A program made the translations under genes and the position numbers. From Gemmataceae bacterium (GTDB lineage Bacteria > Planctomycetota > Planctomycetia > Gemmatales > Gemmataceae), in the NCBI GenBank assembly GCA_009697105.1, contig SIAQ01000032.1, positions 1 to 45,395 of the forward strand: DNA of 45,395 bases, written 5' to 3'. Each line of letters begins with the position of its first letter. The stretch's first letter is position 1. Shown in pieces: positions 34,827-42,960 of the stretch. Below the pieces are notes generated by a model that saw only the letters and a program-made list of their open reading frames with translations, was not told where the DNA came from and did not search any database.

Positions 34827-36032
34827 ATGCCACCGACAACCTACACCGCCCGCTGGATTGTTCCGATCGACGTGCCGCCGATCGACGGTGGGTGCGTGAC
34901 CATCGCCGATGGCAAAATCGTTGCCCTCAGCACACATCAATCGATTCACGTCGATGTCGATCTCGGCGATGTCGCCGTGCTGCCGGGGTTTGTCAACGCG
35001 CACACCCATCTCGATTTGTCGGGAGCGCGAGGTCTATGCCCGATCACCGGCGACTTCACACATTGGCTGCGTCAGGTCATCGCCTTTCGCATGAATCGAA
35101 CGCCAGAACAGGTGCAATCCGACATCGCGTCGGGCATTGCCGAGTGCCTGCGGTTCGGTACGACGTGCATCGGCGACATCTCCGCCGGTGGCGCCAGCTG
35201 GGCCTTGCTGCAAGCCGCGAGTTGTCGATCCGTCGTCTTTCACGAGGTGCTTGGGCTGACGGCCGAGCGTGCGGAGAAGAACCTGCGCACGCTAGACGCG
35301 GATTTGGCGAGGCATCACCATTCGGATCGCAGTATTGCCGGAATCAGTCCGCATGCGCCATACTCCGTTCGTTCGAGTCTCAACAGCGAGTTGGCGAAAC
35401 GGTCACATTCAACAGCGATTCATCTCGGCGAAACCCGCGACGAGTTGGAACTCCTCCGCTCGCACACAGGGCCATTCGTTGATTTCCTGAAGGAACTCGG
35501 CGTCTGGGATGCCGATGGTCTCGTTGCCGATCCTGAAGCGATTCTCCGCCTGTTTCCGAACGGTATCTTTGTGCACGGCAATTATCTCGATCCTGCTCAA
35601 ACCTTCACGCCGGGTCAGACGGTCGTGCTCTGTCCTCGCACGCATAGAGCCTTTAGGCATTCACGGCATCCGTTCCCGGCTTGGCTTGAGCGCGGTGTTC
35701 GGATCGCCATTGGGACCGACAGCCTGGCTTCTAACCCGGACCTGGACATCCTGGCGGAGGCGAGGCACCTTCACGCCAGCCACCCGGAAGTCGTGCCAAC
35801 AGACGTTCTTCGCATGCTTACGCAATCCGGAGCGGAAGCCCTCGGACTTGATACGACGTGCGGAACTCTTACATCTGGAAAGTCGGCGGATTTGGTGGTT
35901 GTGCCTTTGGCGAGAGATGGATCATCGGGCGTGGCTCAGAACATTCTGCAATCGCGGTTTTCCCCAACCAGCGTGATGTGGCGGGGTGACTGGGTGATTG
36001 ATGATGCGATCCATCGCATTTTCCGAGCCTGA
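34827..36032 (+). CDS. Amidohydrolase-family metal-dependent hydrolase (ATZ/TRZ deaminase type)
   Basis: The 401-residue protein has the amidohydrolase core: PGFVNAHTHLDLSGARG (H59, H61), a HAPYS block, a metal His in AIHLGETRDELELL and the Asp in IGTDSLASNPDLDILAE, ending GTLTSGKSADLVVV. This subgroup includes guanine, cytosine-type and aminofutalosine deaminases; aminodeoxyfutalosine deaminase of menaquinone synthesis is one possibility, but no other mqn gene is near. The last residues FRA and the TGA stop lie in a palindrome. Confidence 0.78.
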   Translation: MPPTTYTARWIVPIDVPPIDGGCVTIADGKIVALSTHQSIHVDVDLGDVAVLPGFVNAHTHLDLSGARGLCPITGDFTHWLRQVIAFRMNRTPEQVQSDIASGIAECLRFGTTCIGDISAGGASWALLQAASCRSVVFHEVLGLTAERAEKNLRTLDADLARHHHSDRSIAGISPHAPYSVRSSLNSELAKRSHSTAIHLGETRDELELLRSHTGPFVDFLKELGVWDADGLVADPEAILRLFPNGIFVHGNYLDPAQTFTPGQTVVLCPRTHRAFRHSRHPFPAWLERGVRIAIGTDSLASNPDLDILAEARHLHASHPEVVPTDVLRMLTQSGAEALGLDTTCGTLTSGKSADLVVVPLARDGSSGVAQNILQSRFSPTSVMWRGDWVIDDAIHRIFRA

Positions 36033-36083
36033 GCGCCAGCGAAGGGCCAAGCGGTGCCCTTCGCTGGCGCTCAGGCTCGGAAT
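36020..36083. repeat. Perfect palindrome, 27-bp arms (GAGCCTGAGCGCCAGCGAAG family)
   Basis: Arms 36021-36047 and 36056-36082 are perfect with an 8-nt loop. It is the second copy of the 10459 family, and like that one it contains the stop codon of the upstream gene. Confidence 0.92.
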
Positions 36084-36101
36084 AAGCACGTTCGCACGCA
36101 C

Positions 36102-36338
36102 TCACTCCACGCGATACGGCGGGAGGACCGCGATGCCCTCGAAAAACGACCGTCCAGGGCGTGCGTTGTACACGAAGCCCTGGCGCTCCAGCATTTCCAG
36201 AAACGCGAATTGATCGTAGACCGAGCATCGGCGGTTGATGCACCAGTTCACATACGTCAAATACAAATCCACCGCGGGGTAGCGCGCATTCTCAGCGACC
36301 AGGCAGCATCGTTTCACAAAATTACGCAGCGGTTTCAT
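36102..36338 (-). CDS. Small 78-residue protein resembling a primase/D5-helicase C-terminal domain
   Basis: The product KPLRNFVKRCCLVAENARYP, VDLYLTYVNWCINRRCSV, FAFLEMLERQGFVYNARPG, RSFFEGIAVL has the look of the winged-helix tail of phage D5-type primase-helicases (aromatic WC in a helix, Le-R-G-F, R-F-GI). ATG 36338 follows a perfect GGAGGA seven bases upstream; the earlier ATG at 36353 overlaps that site. The gene stands alone and no other phage gene is present. The family link is weak. Confidence 0.45.
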   Translation of the reverse strand: MKPLRNFVKRCCLVAENARYPAVDLYLTYVNWCINRRCSVYDQFAFLEMLERQGFVYNARPGRSFFEGIAVLPPYRVE

Positions 36339-36548
36339 CAGGATGTCCTCCATTAATTCTTTAGGTCATCCTAACGGGTCAAGCCAACGAAATTGAGAAA
36401 ATAACATGGACTTTTCAAAAACAATCGTCCGAAATTTCCGAAGGAATCGGTCACGCCAAACGCAAGGGGTCGGCAGCCTCGCTGCGATCGGCATGCCCCT
36501 TGAATTCGGGCTAATTGGGAATCTCAACGACTTGATGTCCCGATTTCA

Positions 36549-36602
36549 CCGTTTGCGGCTCAGCGCTCACGTGAGACATGCTGAGCGCTACGCCGCAAGC
36601 GG
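36549..36602. repeat. Imperfect palindrome of the GCTTGCGGCTTAGCGCTCG family
   Basis: Arms 36549-36569 and 36582-36602 pair with three mismatches. It lies 3' of the PP2C gene. The rest of 36354-36613 shows nothing I can name. Confidence 0.75.
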
Positions 36603-36613
36603 ACGACATCATC

Positions 36614-37357
36614 CTACGCCTTGATTTTTTCAAAGACGATCACGACGCCCGTAACGTTATCGCGAGAGCCGTTCGCGAGGGCCTTCTTCACCAGGTGATC
36701 GATCCATTCTTGTGGGTCGGGATATAAATTGGGGCCGATACGCAAATCTTCCTCGGAGACGTGATTCGTCAAACCGTCGGTCGCCAACAGCAAGCGGTCG
36801 CCATGCTGCGGCGAGAACGGATGAACCTCGACGGCGGAATGCAGATCGGCGCAACCAAGGAACTTGTGCAATACGTGCTGGTAGGGGCTGAAGCGGGCAT
36901 TCTCCGGCGTCAACGCACCGGACGCCACAAGTGCCTGAGCCACGGAATGATCGACAGTCAACTGATGGACATCGCAGCCGCGGATTAGATACGCTCGGCT
37001 ATCGCCGAGGTTGGAAATATAGACCGTGCCGTTATGCTGTAGTGCGACGACGGCGGTGGTGCCCATGCATCGGCCTTCGGGCTGCATTTGGCCCGATTCC
37101 ACGATGGCGGCGTTCGCCTCGTGCATAGCCTGGCGAACCACTTCGTCGGGCGCCTCTTTGGTCGCTAGCCGGGCCTGCACGACGCGCAGGATGATCTCAA
37201 CTGCCATCCCGCTCGCCACTTCACCGCGTTCCTGTCCGCCCATACCGTCCGCAACAACGAAAAGCTGCCGGTCGAGGTCGATCGCGAAGTTGTCTTCGTT
37301 GTTCGTACGCAGGCCCTTTTCGCTCCGCTTACCCACGCGCAACACGAAGTTCGGCAT
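36614..37357 (-). CDS. PP2C-family Ser/Thr protein phosphatase
   Basis: The 247-residue product has the PP2C motifs in order: RTNNEDNFAID, FVVADGMGGQERGEVAS, GTTAVVALQHNGTVYISNLG, GDSRAYLIRG, LLLATDGLTNHVSEEDL and GSRDNVTGVVIVFEK. The metal-binding Asp residues are all present. ATG 37357 follows GGAG at 8 bases and fits the family; the frame extends 25 codons upstream. It could reverse phosphorylation by Ser/Thr kinases such as the one at 1749. It is divergent from the DUF1080 gene; the 332-bp gap (37358-37689) shows no clear signal. Confidence 0.9.
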   Translation of the reverse strand: MPNFVLRVGKRSEKGLRTNNEDNFAIDLDRQLFVVADGMGGQERGEVASGMAVEIILRVVQARLATKEAPDEVVRQAMHEANAAIVESGQMQPEGRCMGTTAVVALQHNGTVYISNLGDSRAYLIRGCDVHQLTVDHSVAQALVASGALTPENARFSPYQHVLHKFLGCADLHSAVEVHPFSPQHGDRLLLATDGLTNHVSEEDLRIGPNLYPDPQEWIDHLVKKALANGSRDNVTGVVIVFEKIKA

Positions 37358-37689
37358 TCGAGTGGCTCCGGTCAATGTCAGCGTCGCGAGGCCCACCGTC
37401 GCGATACGATCCCCCATCAGGGATTGAACCATTGTATGCCTTTCCCGGCGTTTTCGACAATGTTCAGACCCAGGCGGTTACGTCCGAACCAATTTCGCGG
37501 ACATTCGGCAGCTTCTCGCCTATTATAACATGCAACAAAATTAGCTGGACTCAAATAAATCGCGCCGTTTTTGATGTTTTCCCTATTTCTGTCCGTGTTA
37601 GGCCTGCAGAAAATCGAATCTTCCGCACGTTGATTTCGAATTTGTCGCCGTGTTTCCGTTTGAGAACGTTTCACACCCAAGGAGTTTCC

Positions 37690-38451
37690 ATGATTCATCG
37701 AAGTTTGCTCTGCGTTTTCGCCTTGGCACTCGCCAATGCGGCGTTCGCACAGAATCCCTACGGCAGCATCGCCGACCTCAAGCTCGCCAAGGCCGAGGAC
37801 GGCAAAGATACGCCGTCCACCCCCGCGCCATCCGGCGCGATCATTCTGTTCGACGGCAAATCGCTCGACAACTTCACGAAACGCGACGGGAAATCGGCCC
37901 CGGGTTGGAAGCTTCTCGGCGACAGCGGCGTTGCGCAGGTTCAGGGCGGCGATGTCATTACCAAACAAAAATTCGCCGGCAAGTTCAAACTCCACCTCGA
38001 ATTCCGCGTCCCCTACATGCCGGAAGCTTCAGGCCAAGGCCGCGGTAACTCCGGCATCTACCTGCAAGGCCGTTACGAAGTGCAGATTCTCGACAGCTAC
38101 GGCCTGAAAAGCAAAAACAACGATTGCGGCGGCATCTACACCGTCGCCGCCCCGCTCGTCAACGCTTGCAAGGCTCCCACGGTTTGGCAGTCCTATGACA
38201 TCGACTTCCAATCCCCCAAAGGCAATGGTGGCGAGGTCACCGAGCCGGGCATCGTGACCGTGCACCACAATGGCACGCTCATTCACGACAAGGTCCGCCT
38301 CGTCATCAAAAAAGGCGACAAGGAAGAACCGGTCACCAACACCACCGCCGGCCTCGGCGGTGACCCCACGACGGCCGGCCCGATTCTCCTGCAAGACCAC
38401 GGCAACCCGGTGCAATACCGCAACATTTGGCTCGTGCCGGTGAAGGATTGA
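37690..38451 (+). CDS. Secreted DUF1080 (3-keto-disaccharide hydrolase-type) protein
   Basis: A 253-residue protein with a signal peptide (MIHRSLLCVFALALANAAFA). It shows ILFDGKSLDNFTKRDGKSAP, GWKLLGDSGVAQVQGGDVIT, FRVPYMPEASGQGRGNSGIY and LQGRYEVQILDSYGLKSKNN, all typical of DUF1080, a jelly-roll fold related to glycosidases (endo-1,3-1,4-glucanase-like). GGAG lies six bases before the ATG. Proteins of this family are highly expanded in planctomycetes and are proposed to act on polysaccharides. Confidence 0.9.
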   Translation: MIHRSLLCVFALALANAAFAQNPYGSIADLKLAKAEDGKDTPSTPAPSGAIILFDGKSLDNFTKRDGKSAPGWKLLGDSGVAQVQGGDVITKQKFAGKFKLHLEFRVPYMPEASGQGRGNSGIYLQGRYEVQILDSYGLKSKNNDCGGIYTVAAPLVNACKAPTVWQSYDIDFQSPKGNGGEVTEPGIVTVHHNGTLIHDKVRLVIKKGDKEEPVTNTTAGLGGDPTTAGPILLQDHGNPVQYRNIWLVPVKD

Positions 38452-38474
38452 CGTTTGCCAGGCCCAACCAAAGC

Positions 38475-38533
38475 ACGAGCCGAAAGCGTAAGCGACAATC
38501 AGGTTGTAACTGTCGCTTATGTTGCCGGCTCGT
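38475..38533. repeat. Imperfect palindrome of the GAGCCGGAAGCGTAAGCGACGG family
   Basis: Arms 38475-38497 and 38511-38533 pair with about four mismatches. It lies 3' of the DUF1080 gene, immediately before a better copy. Confidence 0.7.
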
Positions 38534-38549
38534 ACTTCCACCCGACACG

Positions 38550-38660
38550 TCATTTCTTGACGCGACCGACAAAAGTCGCTTTACGAGCCGGAAGCGTAAG
38601 CGACGGACTGGAGAAATCCGTCGCTTACGCTTCCGGCTCGTACTTTTGTCGGCGGCGTCA
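38550..38660. repeat. Compound nested palindrome (CCGACAAAAGT outside, GAGCCGGAAGCGTAAGCGACGG inside)
   Basis: Inner arms 38582-38607 and 38617-38642 are perfect (26 bp, 9-nt loop). Outer arms 38558-38576 and 38642-38660 pair with two mismatches. The sequence GTCATTTCTTGAC occurs at both edges and is itself a small palindrome. The design is the same as at 13951-14052. Confidence 0.9.
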
Positions 38661-39104
38661 TTTCTTGACGCCGGCCAGATCGAAATCGAAGGTATTCTTT
38701 CCTTCGACAACATCGCGAATCAGCGTCGACGCTTCGTTGAATTCGGGTCCGACGGCTCGCTCCATCTCGTCGATGATTTTGTCCTTATCCATGGCGTCGA
38801 ACATTTTGCGGCCCGATGCGCGGAAGCCCGTGATTTTCACGAGGTTCTTGCCGACGACGGCGCCGCTGTCGCCGATCGGGATCGTATATTTGCCGTCCTT
38901 GATGCCAATGCCTGCGCTGGGGCCTTCATTGTCGTCGGTCGGGAAAAAGTTGATGGTGCCCTCGGCGAGAGGGACATTGTCGATGCGCACCTCGCCCGAT
39001 ACGGCGGCGCGATTTGGTCCACGCTTGGAACAACCCGCAGTGAGGATGAGACTGAAGACGAGAACGGCAAGGCTCGCGCTTCGAGCCAGGTGCGCGATAC
39101 CCAT
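38658..39104 (-). CDS. Small planctomycete lipoprotein with a carboxypeptidase-regulatory-like fold
   Basis: The 148-residue product has a lipoprotein signal ending LILTAGC, then VSGEVRIDNVPLAEGTINFF, PTDDNEGPSAG, and DGKYTIPIGDSGAVVGKNLV, the pattern of transthyretin/carboxypeptidase-regulatory-like domains. Such proteins commonly lie next to DUF1559 genes in planctomycetes, as here (45 bp after the next gene on the same strand). The function is unknown. Confidence 0.78.
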   Translation of the reverse strand: MGIAHLARSASLAVLVFSLILTAGCSKRGPNRAAVSGEVRIDNVPLAEGTINFFPTDDNEGPSAGIGIKDGKYTIPIGDSGAVVGKNLVKITGFRASGRKMFDAMDKDKIIDEMERAVGPEFNEASTLIRDVVEGKNTFDFDLAGVKK

Positions 39105-39148
39105 TGCGATTTACTCCAACAAAAGTGAGCGTGAAAAACCGAGGAGGA

Positions 39149-40108
39149 TCAGAAATCGCCGATCGCCTCATCGCTGCCGATCGTAACAAGAGCCTGCCAA
39201 GTTGCGGCATTGATCGACTGATTGACAAAGCGAACGACGCCGTCTCCCATCAAAACGTGAACGCCGCCGAAATGTTTGCTGCGTGAGGCGGCGGTGTTGT
39301 TGGGACCTCCGTCGCCCGATATGCAAGGGAGATTCAAGGATGGCTGATTGTTGCAATAGCCAGTATAGAGCGTATCAGGACTCGTTGTATTGGGATTCAA
39401 CGCGGCATAAATGTGACCGTAGCCTGGCTGATCGCCCCAATGCAGGCCGCGTTGGTCATTGGACGTGCCGCGTGACCGGAGGTATTCGCCCATAAACAGG
39501 GTATTGCTGCTGCCATCGGAGATATCACCCAAACGCGCGCCCCAATTGACGCCGAACGCGCCGCGCTTCCCGCCGGACAGGGTCGTGGCTTGCCCCAGAT
39601 TGGCGCCGCCGAAGAATGCGTGATAGTTACCCATCGTAAAGACGCCCCACGGCTGAGTCTGCGTGAAAGCACCATCATCGGTTGGGCATAAGAACAAAGA
39701 AAGGACGACACGCGTCGGCCCGGCGGGATCATTCGCCTGCGTGCTAAACCACGGCGTCCACCCCAGGTTCTGCGTCTGCGGTTGAGGCAGTATGTTGAAG
39801 AGTGGTTCCTGATCAACGAAAGGCAAGAGAAGCGGAAACCAGCTATGGCGTGCGCCCGTGTAATAGCTTGTCGGTGCCGTCCACGATAGCCCCGGAGGCA
39901 GACGCTTCCACGTGCCATGGTAATTGTGAAGGCCCAGCCCAATCTGCTTGAGGTTGTTGCCGCACTGCATCCGCGCCGCCGCATCGCGCACCTTCTGCAC
40001 CGCGGGCACAAGCAGAGCGATCAGAATCGCGATAATCGCAATGACCACGAGTAATTCGATCAACGTAAACGCCGAGCGCACCCGAGAAGGGTGATGACCG
40101 TGTTGCAT
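39149..40108 (-). CDS. DUF1559 protein with a prepilin-type N-terminal signal
   Basis: The 319-residue product has AFTLIELLVVIAIIAILIAL near its N-terminus, a type IV pilin/pseudopilin signal, then VRDAAARMQCGNNLKQIGLG and LHNYHGTWKRLPPG. The end, HFGGVHVLMGDGVVRFVNQS then IGSDEAIGDF, is the H-x-DG-V-F motif of DUF1559. ATG 40108 has AAGGGG upstream; the longer frame is not supported. Its partner lipoprotein gene follows. Confidence 0.92.
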   Translation of the reverse strand: MQHGHHPSRVRSAFTLIELLVVIAIIAILIALLVPAVQKVRDAAARMQCGNNLKQIGLGLHNYHGTWKRLPPGLSWTAPTSYYTGARHSWFPLLLPFVDQEPLFNILPQPQTQNLGWTPWFSTQANDPAGPTRVVLSLFLCPTDDGAFTQTQPWGVFTMGNYHAFFGGANLGQATTLSGGKRGAFGVNWGARLGDISDGSSNTLFMGEYLRSRGTSNDQRGLHWGDQPGYGHIYAALNPNTTSPDTLYTGYCNNQPSLNLPCISGDGGPNNTAASRSKHFGGVHVLMGDGVVRFVNQSINAATWQALVTIGSDEAIGDF

Positions 40109-40283
40109 GTGCGATCCCCTTGCGTGCATAAAAAGAAAAAAGATACTACTTATTTTGCCGAAAACAACGAGAGATCGCAATCACAATTCGGCAATTCCAG
40201 AATAATTTGCGTGCCAAACAAAAGTGGTTCCGCGTCGCTCGATGGACGCTCAGGCACCAACGAAACGTGGAATGAACGATGAG

Positions 40284-40394
40284 GGACTCGGCCCCCCCGA
40301 CATCCTGTGCGGCAGCGCCGCTGCGGACTCCGCCTGGCGTGAGATCCTCGAATACTTCGCGGGTGCCACCCAGATTGGCTTGGCCGCGGTGTAA
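40284..40394 (+). pseudogene. Remnant of a type I restriction enzyme R subunit (HsdR)
   Basis: A 36-codon open stretch ends SAAADSAWREILEYFAG, ATQIGLAAV and stop. Type I HsdR and related DEAD-box proteins carry DECHRGSA...DSAWREILEYF then ATQIGLTATP (motifs II to III). The DECH box is degraded and the frame ends where TATP should be. This is a scrap with no start codon or ribosome site. It fills part of the gap 40109-40457, otherwise empty. Confidence 0.55.
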
Positions 40395-40457
40395 ATCCCG
40401 CGACAATATACACACCTACCTGAAAACAGTATCAATCTCCTTTCGGCTGGGCAGATC

Positions 40458-41726
40458 ATGCTGACTCTTTGGGGCGAGAAACAACGTCAGAACGGTGGTC
40501 TGACGCGGCGTGGTTTTCTCAAGATCGGTGCGTTCGGCGCCGGCTTGACGCTCGCCGACATGTTGCGCCAACGTGCCAGCGCCGATGGTGGCGCAACACG
40601 GCGGCCCAAGTCGGTCATCATGATCTGCCTCTTCGGCGGACCGCCCCACACTGACACGTACGATCTCAAACCGAATGCGCCGGCCGAGTATCGCGGCGAA
40701 TTTCAGCCCATTGCGACCAACGTTCCCGGTGTCAATGTCTGCGAACTCTTTCCGTTGCAGGCGAGGATGTGGGACAAGTTTGCCGTCGTGCGCAGCGTCG
40801 TTGCCGGACAATCCGACCATCGCGATCACGAAACGCACACCGGCTTCATTCAAGGTCTTGCGCGGCCCTGTTTCGGGTCGGTCATCTCCAAGATTCGCGG
40901 TGTCGGCGCCAACGGCATGCCTCCTTTCGTGAATCTGCGCTTCGAATCGAGCGCTCTGGAGCCAACTTATCTCGGCCTGGAACATCGAGCGTTCACGCCG
41001 CGCGGCGACGCCCTGGCCAACCTCAGTCCGCTGCCCACCGTCCCCGTCGAGCGATTGAACGAACGCCGGGCGATGCTTAACCAGTTCGATGGCATTCGCC
41101 GCGAGGTGGACGCGACTGGCACCCTCGACGGCATTGACGCATTCCGTGGTCGGGCTTACGACATGATCCTCTCCGGCGAAGTCCGCAGGGCGCTCGATCT
41201 GTCGCGCGAGGACTTGCGTGTTCGCGAACGCTATCGCGGCGTCGAAAAATTCTTGCTCGCCCGCCGGCTCGTCGAGGCAGGCGTCGGCGCGGTGACCATG
41301 GACATCGGCAACTGGGATACGCACTTCGATAATTTTCCCTATTGCCGCGAATGGCTCCCCAAGGTTGATCGCGGGCTGTCCGCCCTGATTCAAGATCTGC
41401 ACGATCGCGGCCTCGATCAGGACGTGGTCACGGTAATGTGGGGCGAGTTCGGGCGTACGCCGCTCATCAACAATCGCGCCGGCCGCGATCACTGGCAGCC
41501 CGCGATGTCCGCCCTGATCGCGGGAGGCGGCTTGTGCATGGGTCAAATGATCGGCTCCACCACTTCGCGCGGCGACGAAGCGTGCGATCGACCCTATCGC
41601 GTGCCGCAAGTTTTGAGCACCGTTTACCGCGCCATCGGCATCGACCCCGCCCAGACCTTCCGCGACAACACCGGCCGGCCGATGTACCTCCTGGACGAGC
41701 GTGAGCCGATTGCCGAGTTGATCTGA
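40458..41726 (+). CDS. Tat-exported DUF1501 protein
   Basis: The 422-residue product has a twin-arginine signal (LTRRGFLKIGAFGAGLTLAD) and then SVIMICLFGGPPHTDTYDLK, GEFQPIATNVPGVNVCELFP, AVVRSVVAGQSDHRDHETH and VMWGEFGRTPLINNRAGRDH, the DUF1501 landmarks. The fold is related to alkaline phosphatase/sulfatase. Planctomycetes have many of these, often next to DUF1549/DUF1553 cytochrome genes, which are not here. Function unknown. GGGCAG before the ATG is a weak ribosome site. Confidence 0.9.
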   Translation: MLTLWGEKQRQNGGLTRRGFLKIGAFGAGLTLADMLRQRASADGGATRRPKSVIMICLFGGPPHTDTYDLKPNAPAEYRGEFQPIATNVPGVNVCELFPLQARMWDKFAVVRSVVAGQSDHRDHETHTGFIQGLARPCFGSVISKIRGVGANGMPPFVNLRFESSALEPTYLGLEHRAFTPRGDALANLSPLPTVPVERLNERRAMLNQFDGIRREVDATGTLDGIDAFRGRAYDMILSGEVRRALDLSREDLRVRERYRGVEKFLLARRLVEAGVGAVTMDIGNWDTHFDNFPYCREWLPKVDRGLSALIQDLHDRGLDQDVVTVMWGEFGRTPLINNRAGRDHWQPAMSALIAGGGLCMGQMIGSTTSRGDEACDRPYRVPQVLSTVYRAIGIDPAQTFRDNTGRPMYLLDEREPIAELI

Positions 41727-41791
41727 TCGTGTCGATCACAAATTTAGGTAGTGGTTTATCTCGGTGTTGATTCCTCGAAAGGAGTGGGTCC

Positions 41792-42160
41792 ATGAAACAG
41801 AGAGCTTTGAGCATCCGCCAACCGCATGCAGAGGCCATCATGCGCGGCGTGAAGAAGATTGAGTATCGCTCTGGCCCGACGAAGAAGCAAGAACGCATCT
41901 TGATATACGCTAGCCCACAGCGCTACTCCTCTAAAGAAGAGACCGAACTGATGGCGTCTTACGGTATCACTGATGTTTCCTGCGATGACCTTCGCCGTGG
42001 CGTGATTATTGGCTCCGTGGAGCTTTTCGACTGTCAGCCCGTTGTTGGCGGTCCTCGTCCGTGGGGTTGGTACGTCCGAAATCCTGAACAATCAAAGAGA
42101 TTGCGTCGACCCAAGAATAGGCCAAATGCTGTCTGGTTCATTCCGTTTGGAAGCGACTAG
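41792..42160 (+). CDS. ASCH-domain (PUA-like fold) protein
   Basis: The 122-residue product starts KQRALSIRQPHAEAIMRGVK, then KIEYRSGPTKKQERILIYAS, GVIIGSVELFDCQPV and GGPRPWGWYVRNPEQ. ASCH domains bind RNA or modified nucleotides and occur as single-domain proteins. An AAAGGAGTG lies 8 bases ahead of the ATG. The immediate neighbours give no clue to a target. Confidence 0.75.
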   Translation: MKQRALSIRQPHAEAIMRGVKKIEYRSGPTKKQERILIYASPQRYSSKEETELMASYGITDVSCDDLRRGVIIGSVELFDCQPVVGGPRPWGWYVRNPEQSKRLRRPKNRPNAVWFIPFGSD

Positions 42161-42218
42161 AATCCGCTCGTTCAACACACTGTTGAACCACTACCCAAAC
42201 TTACACCGAGGCTCTACC

Positions 42219-42875
42219 ATGCGTTTCATGACTGATGCGTCCCGCCAAGATGTCATCACTCTCGGCTTCGTGCTGGGAATGGCCGTCGTGTTGGGGGTTG
42301 TGCCGTGGACTCCCGTCTCAGCTCAGACGGGCAAGGCCGGCCCGTCGCAAAAGACCGAACGAGGCAGATTCGTGTCGTACAAGGACGGCACGCTTACGAT
42401 CCAGGCAAATTCAGTCGCATTGCTCGGGAACAAGCTCCCGGAGAACGCCAAGACTCTGGTGTGGGACCACGACAAGGGTGGCTATAAGCCCGCCAGCACT
42501 GCCGAGGCCTTGAATCAGGCTAAGGCCGGCACCTGGTTTGTCATCCAGGTTGCGAAGGACAATTCCACCATTCGCATCGGATCGCGAAAAGGCGAGACCA
42601 TTGGCACGTTCGTGTCGTTCAAGAACGACCGCCTGCTGATCCTCGGTAAGAATCTCGGTGAGAGTTACGTCCTCAAGTATGGGAACAACGTGCATTTCAA
42701 CAAGTTCCGCGACGATGTGCCCATCTACGAAAGCGTTGACAGCGGCGACTATCAGCGGGCGGCAGGCGCCCTCCGAACGATCTTGGCCAACCTCAAGGAA
42801 GGAACGGTCGTTACCGTTCCCGGCGAGGGAGACGACAACATTACTCGCATCGACATCGGCGTGGCGAAGAAGTAA
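42219..42875 (+). CDS. Unrecognised exported protein with two similar beta-strand segments
   Basis: The 218-residue product has an N-terminal signal peptide (VITLGFVLGMAVVLGVVPWT, cleavage after PVSAQ). Two internal segments look alike: GRFVSYKDGTLTIQANS and GTFVSFKNDRLLILGKN, each followed by a strand, hinting at an internal repeat of a small beta-fold. I do not recognise the family. GAGG lies upstream of ATG 42219. It follows the ASCH gene by 58 bases. Confidence 0.65.
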   Translation: MRFMTDASRQDVITLGFVLGMAVVLGVVPWTPVSAQTGKAGPSQKTERGRFVSYKDGTLTIQANSVALLGNKLPENAKTLVWDHDKGGYKPASTAEALNQAKAGTWFVIQVAKDNSTIRIGSRKGETIGTFVSFKNDRLLILGKNLGESYVLKYGNNVHFNKFRDDVPIYESVDSGDYQRAAGALRTILANLKEGTVVTVPGEGDDNITRIDIGVAKK

Positions 42876-42897
42876 TCGGTGTTCGAGCTAGAATGAA

Positions 42898-42945
42898 TAG
42901 GGCGGGTCGCACAAAGGTACTACACCTGCGCCACCCGCCTCGAAA
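42898..42945. terminator. Weak hairpin between the convergent genes at 42219 and 42961
   Basis: GGGCGGGT at about 42901-42908 can pair imperfectly with ACCCGCC near 42933-42939, followed by CTCGAAAAAA. Read from the minus strand, this places a T-run before the stem, so it may serve the opposite strand only. Weak. Confidence 0.25.
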
Positions 42946-42960
42946 AAAGCCAGCCTCGCA

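Noticed and set aside
37375-37689. N-terminal extension of the DUF1080 gene over the PP2C promoter region
   Set aside because: The signal peptide begins exactly at ATG 37690, which has GGAG upstream.
40416-41609. Minus-strand open frame (397 codons) opposite the DUF1501 gene
   Set aside because: The sense strand carries the Tat signal and DUF1501 motifs; the antisense product matches nothing and lacks a start context.
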